A stretch of 64,000 nt of DNA from the NCBI GenBank assembly GCA_014706295.1, contig JACSVZ010000007.1, forward strand, positions 54,946,975 to 55,010,974, given 5' to 3'. Below, piece by piece: positions 42,001 to 48,000 of this stretch (its first letter is position 1; every line of letters starts with the position of its first letter). The notes beneath the pieces were generated by a model. The model was not told the DNA's origin. It did not search any database and was given only the letters and a program-made list of their open reading frames with translations. Made by a program: the position numbers and the translations under genes. Source of the DNA: Lycocorax pyrrhopterus obiensis. Taxonomy: Eukaryota; Chordata; Aves; Passeriformes; Paradisaeidae.

Positions 42001-45000
42001 CTGAGCTAGCCGAGGAGTCGTACGAATCACAAGTATGTATTGCCTGAGCTGCTGCTGCTTTTTTTTATTCTAATTTGTTTCAGTTCAGGCTGTCCTGGGA
42101 AGCTGAGCTGCAGCTTGACTAGTGGCAAGGTTAATACTTGAATAGGGCAGTGTATTTTTATGTGTGTGCATAATGCATATGGAGCTGTTGGCCAAAAGCA
42201 TTGCTGCTCTGAGACCCCTTCTGGAAGAGATGTTTACCGAGAAATGATTTCCTCTGTTGAATCACTCTTACTTGAAGCTCTGAAAGCTGTGCCTGCTTCA
42301 TAGTTCTAACTCTCTTCCATTTTGATGTTTTATATAATCTGAAAGGTCATCAGAACATTGGTTTTTGTCTTTGTATGCAAGTATTTCTTTGTGTAGGACC
42401 TTTTTTGTAGAATTTCTGGAGACGTAATTGTTCAAGGTTTTTTTAACACTTCTCTTATTGTATAGCAAAGCCATGATTTGCTCAAGGAATTATTTTTGGA
42501 CGAAGCAAAAGAAGAAAAGCAAATGCCTGTATCTTCAAGACAGGAAGAAAAGCATCTCATTGAAAGATTGTTGAGCTGTTTTTCTGAAAATAAATCTGAT
42601 GCACCAACCCATAAGGTAACTTGAGTGGTGGTTTTGGCCTGTCATCCCATGACCCTGCTTCTCACATTGAATGGAGATGAGGGCTGAAAGTACCTTAAAT
42701 AACCAAGCACTATTTGATGCATTTCAGAGGGCATCCTACTTTCTGTTGGTAGAAAGCCATAGTGTGACCACTGTTTCAGACTGGTCTGCTGCAGCTTTGA
42801 ACAGAGTTCTGAAGTACAGCCTGGGAGCTAATGATCCAGCTCTTCTGACACATCTAAGGCAGCACTTTGAACTCATGCAGAGCAGAGATAAAATTGAACA
42901 GCTGAATGCAGTGTTTCTGTACATGGTAGTCTTCATTATATAAGCCACAGGAAAATAGCAAGTTTACAACCCTATCAGTTTTTCAGAAAATATAAACATG
43001 GTTTTTACTATACTCATTCTTCATCAGCCAGTGATAGGTAGGCAGCTGGGATAGGTGAAGCAGTGAATGCTCCAGCAACTGATGGTAATGATGCTTTTCT
43101 TCTGCCAGTGCCAAACTCAGTAATGGGTTTTGAGGTACCTAGTCACTACTAAGTTGGAATATAAAACAGGAAAATGTATGTCCTGTTCTGCATTCTGATT
43201 ACAAGTTAGGCCTCATCTACATTCTGATTATTTTCCCATTTCAGACCTGATAAAATTTCAGGCTTTCAAGTGCCTGATCATGCTCCATTTACCCACAGGA
43301 GTAATCCTGTTTAACTTCTCACTTCATAGAGATATTTTCAAGATTAAAGACCTCATCATGTAAATAAAATTACCTGATTTTCTTAAGTGATCTATGAAGT
43401 CTGAACTTGCGTTTTTTAAGCTAGAGGAAAATCATGAATCTGTAGCACCTGCGAAAACAGATAATTTTGGATAAGGTGCCTCAACAAGCAAAGTTTGCTT
43501 TAGATGAGTGAAATGAAAATGCCATCTTACCAATTTAGCAACTCAGTTGGCTCAGTACATGCTGAAATGTGTTTGGCTTTAATTTAAATCAAAAGCATTT
43601 TGATTGGAAGACATCCAGGTGCTAGCTAACTAGAATGTCATTTGTCTCTCTCTCCCTTTTTTTGAAGGTAACAGTTTTCGGCCCGTTCAGTCCTTATCAG
43701 CTGAAATGCTACAGTCTGACCAAAGTATCCCAATTCAGGTATGAGAAAACTTTTACCATAAAGTGCAGTCATGTTCTTAGCTGTTACTTCCAATAAATCA
43801 GCAAAACCCACCTAGTGTCTCCTACAGATTTTCACTGGATTTTTGTTCATTGAAAAGACTGAAGTAGTCAGGCCTGAATTGCATTAATACACACATTGTT
43901 ACTATTTGAAATCTTAGAGTAGTTTTAAGGTGCATTATTGTCTCACAGAGAGATTATTTATTAACTGTCATCTAAATCTGCTAACAGTAAACAGCTATTT
44001 TGAGTTTGTGTTGCGAATTAAAAATTATTTTTTATTTACACGTTTGTATGAGTTTTGGGATTTTTTAATGACGAAAATATTCCTTCCCCAGAAATGTTCT
44101 CATACATAGGGAGAGCATAAACTCCATTGTTATCCATGATGGTGCAGAAGATCCCTTTCAGCAGTTGCTGGTCGCCACTGATGTGTCAGTAAATGCAGCT
44201 GGTAATGCCCAATAAAAATGTTTGGATTGTTTCTCTAGACTTCTGGTTTTATATGAGTAGTTCTATGAGTAAATACGTTACTGTAGTTCTATGTTACGTC
44301 TTTTTGAGGTTTCATTTTCATTAGATGCTCTGTAGAGTTGAAATTTTTCTCTTCTTTTGGTGCCAGGGTCTGTGATTTTAGGGGAAACATCTTTGATGCC
44401 TCCTATTCATGGCCTGCTTGCACTCCTCAGTATGCTGTTTGCTCCTGCAATAGAACTCAGGTATTTGTGCATTTTAAAGTGGTAGTTCTTTTATTATTTT
44501 CTTTAGGATCCTCATAAAATTTGGACAGATTTTCTTTGCTTTCAGCATTTTATATATTCTCTTTCTGGTATTTTTTTACAAGTTTCAGTATAGTATGTAG
44601 GTAAAAACTTGTTCATGTACTTAAGAATTGGTGCTGCAGAGTTTCCCCTCATGATAAGGCATTACAGCTCCTGACAGTTGTACTGGAAGCTTGGTAAGGT
44701 GGAGTGTAAACTGGGCATGTTAAGTCTACGTGAGGAGAGGAGTTTCTATAATTTTTTTTGTAAAAGCTGAGTTCTGGCAGTGGCATTACTGTTGTGTTTT
44801 CTTCAAATTCTGGTATTTGTAGACTGTCATTTCAACATAGTGAAGGTTGCTTTCGTTTATTTTGCTTATGGATGATTTTTTGGTAAGTTTTATGAGTGTA
44901 TGTTTTTATAACCAGAACTTCAGTTTTGTTTCATCACTGTTTTAAAAATCAGTATGACTGAGTGTGAATGCCTCTCAATTGTTTTAGCTTCTTTCAAAGA

Positions 45001-48000
45001 CGTGCCTTGCTTTGCATGGCTTAGACAAATTCATTTAAGTATGTATTCCTAAGAGTTTTATTTCTTCATCTCTTGGTGAGACTGTTTTCTTTCTTTCTCC
45101 TGTAGAGTTGATAAAAGTGGGAAGTATTTTACTGGTGTTCTGTGTGGTTTGGGTTGGAGTCAAACTTCTGGAGCTCCACTGCTTCCAGCAAATGATATGG
45201 AGCTGACATTTGATGTGCATATTGGACTGGAAGACATAACAGAGGTAAAACTTGGATAAGAATTTTCACTACAGTAGGAATGAAGTAGAATTCAGTGCAT
45301 CTGAGCTTGTTAACTCTTAGCGTTAATAGAAAAGCTTGTTTGGACTTCTGGGGTTTGGGTTTTTTGTGGTTTTGTTTGGGTTTTTTAATGTTCTCCCTTT
45401 TTATAATCTTGGATTTTTATCAGAAGCAGTTGCCCCCTCACTACACTTGAAACAAATAAAATATTATAGAATGTTATATACTTTTCAGAATACAGTCATA
45501 AATTTTGCAGTAACCAGATGTCAATACTTACTAATTTTGTTCTTAGGATTGTCATGGCTTTTACTGACAAGCAGAGCACTGCTGCTTTTCAGGCTTCAGG
45601 TTGATTTTACAGCTCTGATAAGTCATCTGTATCGAGCTACGTCTCTCAGAGCGGATCAGCCAAACAAACAATAAAGCCCCTGCATTCCTCATTACTGCCT
45701 TTTGCAGCTCAGAGAGTGAGGTCTGTCAGAGGGAAGCATGTGCATAACCTGTGCTGTGCAGGACAGTGGCTGTGTTTGACATGTGCCTGAGACAGTGAGG
45801 GATGTGCCCTGGTTAGGTCTGTGTGCGAAGCAGGTGCTTGGGGTGGTTCCTGGAGGTTTTCCAAGGACACAGTGGACATGCTGGTGCACATATCTGTGAG
45901 CTGTTACTTTCTGAAAGCACTGACTTGGTGTAATGGCTATATTCATGATGCCTTAGCCAGAATGGTAACACTGAGCTGTTGTACATGTGAAAAATTATGG
46001 ACAGAGAGAGCAAATTGTTAAAACTTTCACAGAAGGAATTCTGTGTTGGAAAAAGTCCAGGCAAGTGGTGGCCTCTATGTTTTATGGCATATCTGAGTAA
46101 CCTTAAAAATTGTGATATCATGTGGCTGAAATATTAACATCATTGACCACCAGAGGTGCAGCTGCAGGAAGAAGCATTTCTGAAGCTTCAGATGTTTTTG
46201 CTTATGCAAATAATACTCCAATTGAAGTTCAGTGATGTGGGTGCTGCGACCACCTTCATGTCAGTGTAATATGAAACAGACCTTGTCCTGGTTTAAAGTG
46301 CTTTATATTCTGTCACTGGTGTTTTGCAGATAAACAGTCTGAGGACAGCCATGAATAAGCTGCTCTGTGAACATGCAGTGTGTTATGGACAAGAGCAAGT
46401 GGCACAGCTGCAGGAAAATATTTGTCAGAAGCTTCTATGGTAAATAATTTTGTAGAAATAAGATCTTCTGTTTCACAGTCTCAGCAAAAATAAGATGAGT
46501 GCTTGCTTGAAGCATAGCTCAGATTTGGCTTTGGAAAAATAATACATGCTCTCATTTAATGATGCATTTCATTTACTTTGTTTATTTATAAAGCAGTATA
46601 CGAAACAACCGTAGACTTCTTGTGGAAGTACTGGTTCTTCAGGGAAGCCCAATCACTTAGGAGTCATAAAACCTAGACTGTAAAACCTGTTCTGCAGGAA
46701 ATCAGCTCTTACGTAGCCTTGTTTTTTGCACCCAGGACAAGGCTAATGGAGTCCTATGGCAGAACAGTGCAGAAAGATGTAGAATTCTTTCTTCCTTTAC
46801 ATTAAATTTGAATTATGTGTGCTGCCTTTCCTCCCTCAGCAGACCTGTGCAGAATAGGTGTTGGCCAAGTGAATTGGAAGTCTCGGGCAAATTTAGGAAC
46901 TGAAGTAAGGCCACCTGCCTTTTTTCCCAGCAAGCTTCCCCTTGTAAGTGAAGCAGTGGTTCTGAAAAGACCATTGTGATTCAGTGCAGCCAGCCTGGAG
47001 AATTTTTTCAGCTTGTAGTTTGGGAGAAGGAGTGCAATGAACTGTCCCATGAACAGCTCCTTCTAATGTCTGTCCCAGCTGAGCGTAATGTGAAAAATCT
47101 TCCCTTGTTTGTACATTCAGGATGCATTTTAGTGCTGTCTGTATCATCAGGAGAATTTTCTCATCCTGACCTGGCTCTCTACTGATCTATGTTAAAAAGA
47201 GCTCTGGTCCAGAGCCCATAACATAACTCTTACCAGCCTCATCTCTAAGAAATACAACCTTTTTTTTTTTTTTTTTTTGCCGGTAGAGCTTTGCTGAAGT
47301 AATTGCATGATGTCAGTGGTAGGCAGTTCCTTGTGCTGATAAAGATCACACCCCTGCTCTTACCCAGGGTTATCAGAATGATTATCAGAGCATCTATTTA
47401 TGCTGATTTTTCTGATGTTCCTTGGTTTTGAAAGTACCTGCTCTCTTACCTGTGGAAAAAAACCTGTTACATTGCCTTAAGTTTAAAGCAAGCACCCATA
47501 CTTCCTATTTCCAAAACTCCAAATAAAATTCAGGTGCATTCTGTAGTGAATTAACAAGTCAGCCTTACCTTTTGAGGTACTAGAAGTGAAATTAAAAGAG
47601 TACAAGCAATGGAGAAGTCAAGGAACATGGGTAGGCAGAAAGAAGCAAAGCCACAACCCCCCTCTGGAGGTGACTGTGACAGTAACAGCTCATGCCGGGA
47701 CACCAACACTTAAATGCTAAATTGAAGGCACGAAAATGTCACTGCTATTTGTTCAGACATGTGAATACTTCCTACAGTTTAAGCACCTATTCTGGGCTGA
47801 TTGTTCAGACATCTCCAGCCAGCTGGGAGGGGAAGGGTCAGACCTTGGCACAGGTCCTGGGCACTGACATGTTCCCAGCTCAGTCAGCACCGACTGCCTG
47901 ACTTGGTAGCTCTCATCAGCCCTTGGACTTTTTTTGTCTTCAGGATTTTAGATCTTTCTGTGGTAGCCTTTTCTCTTCGTGGATTTTTTGTACATTTATT

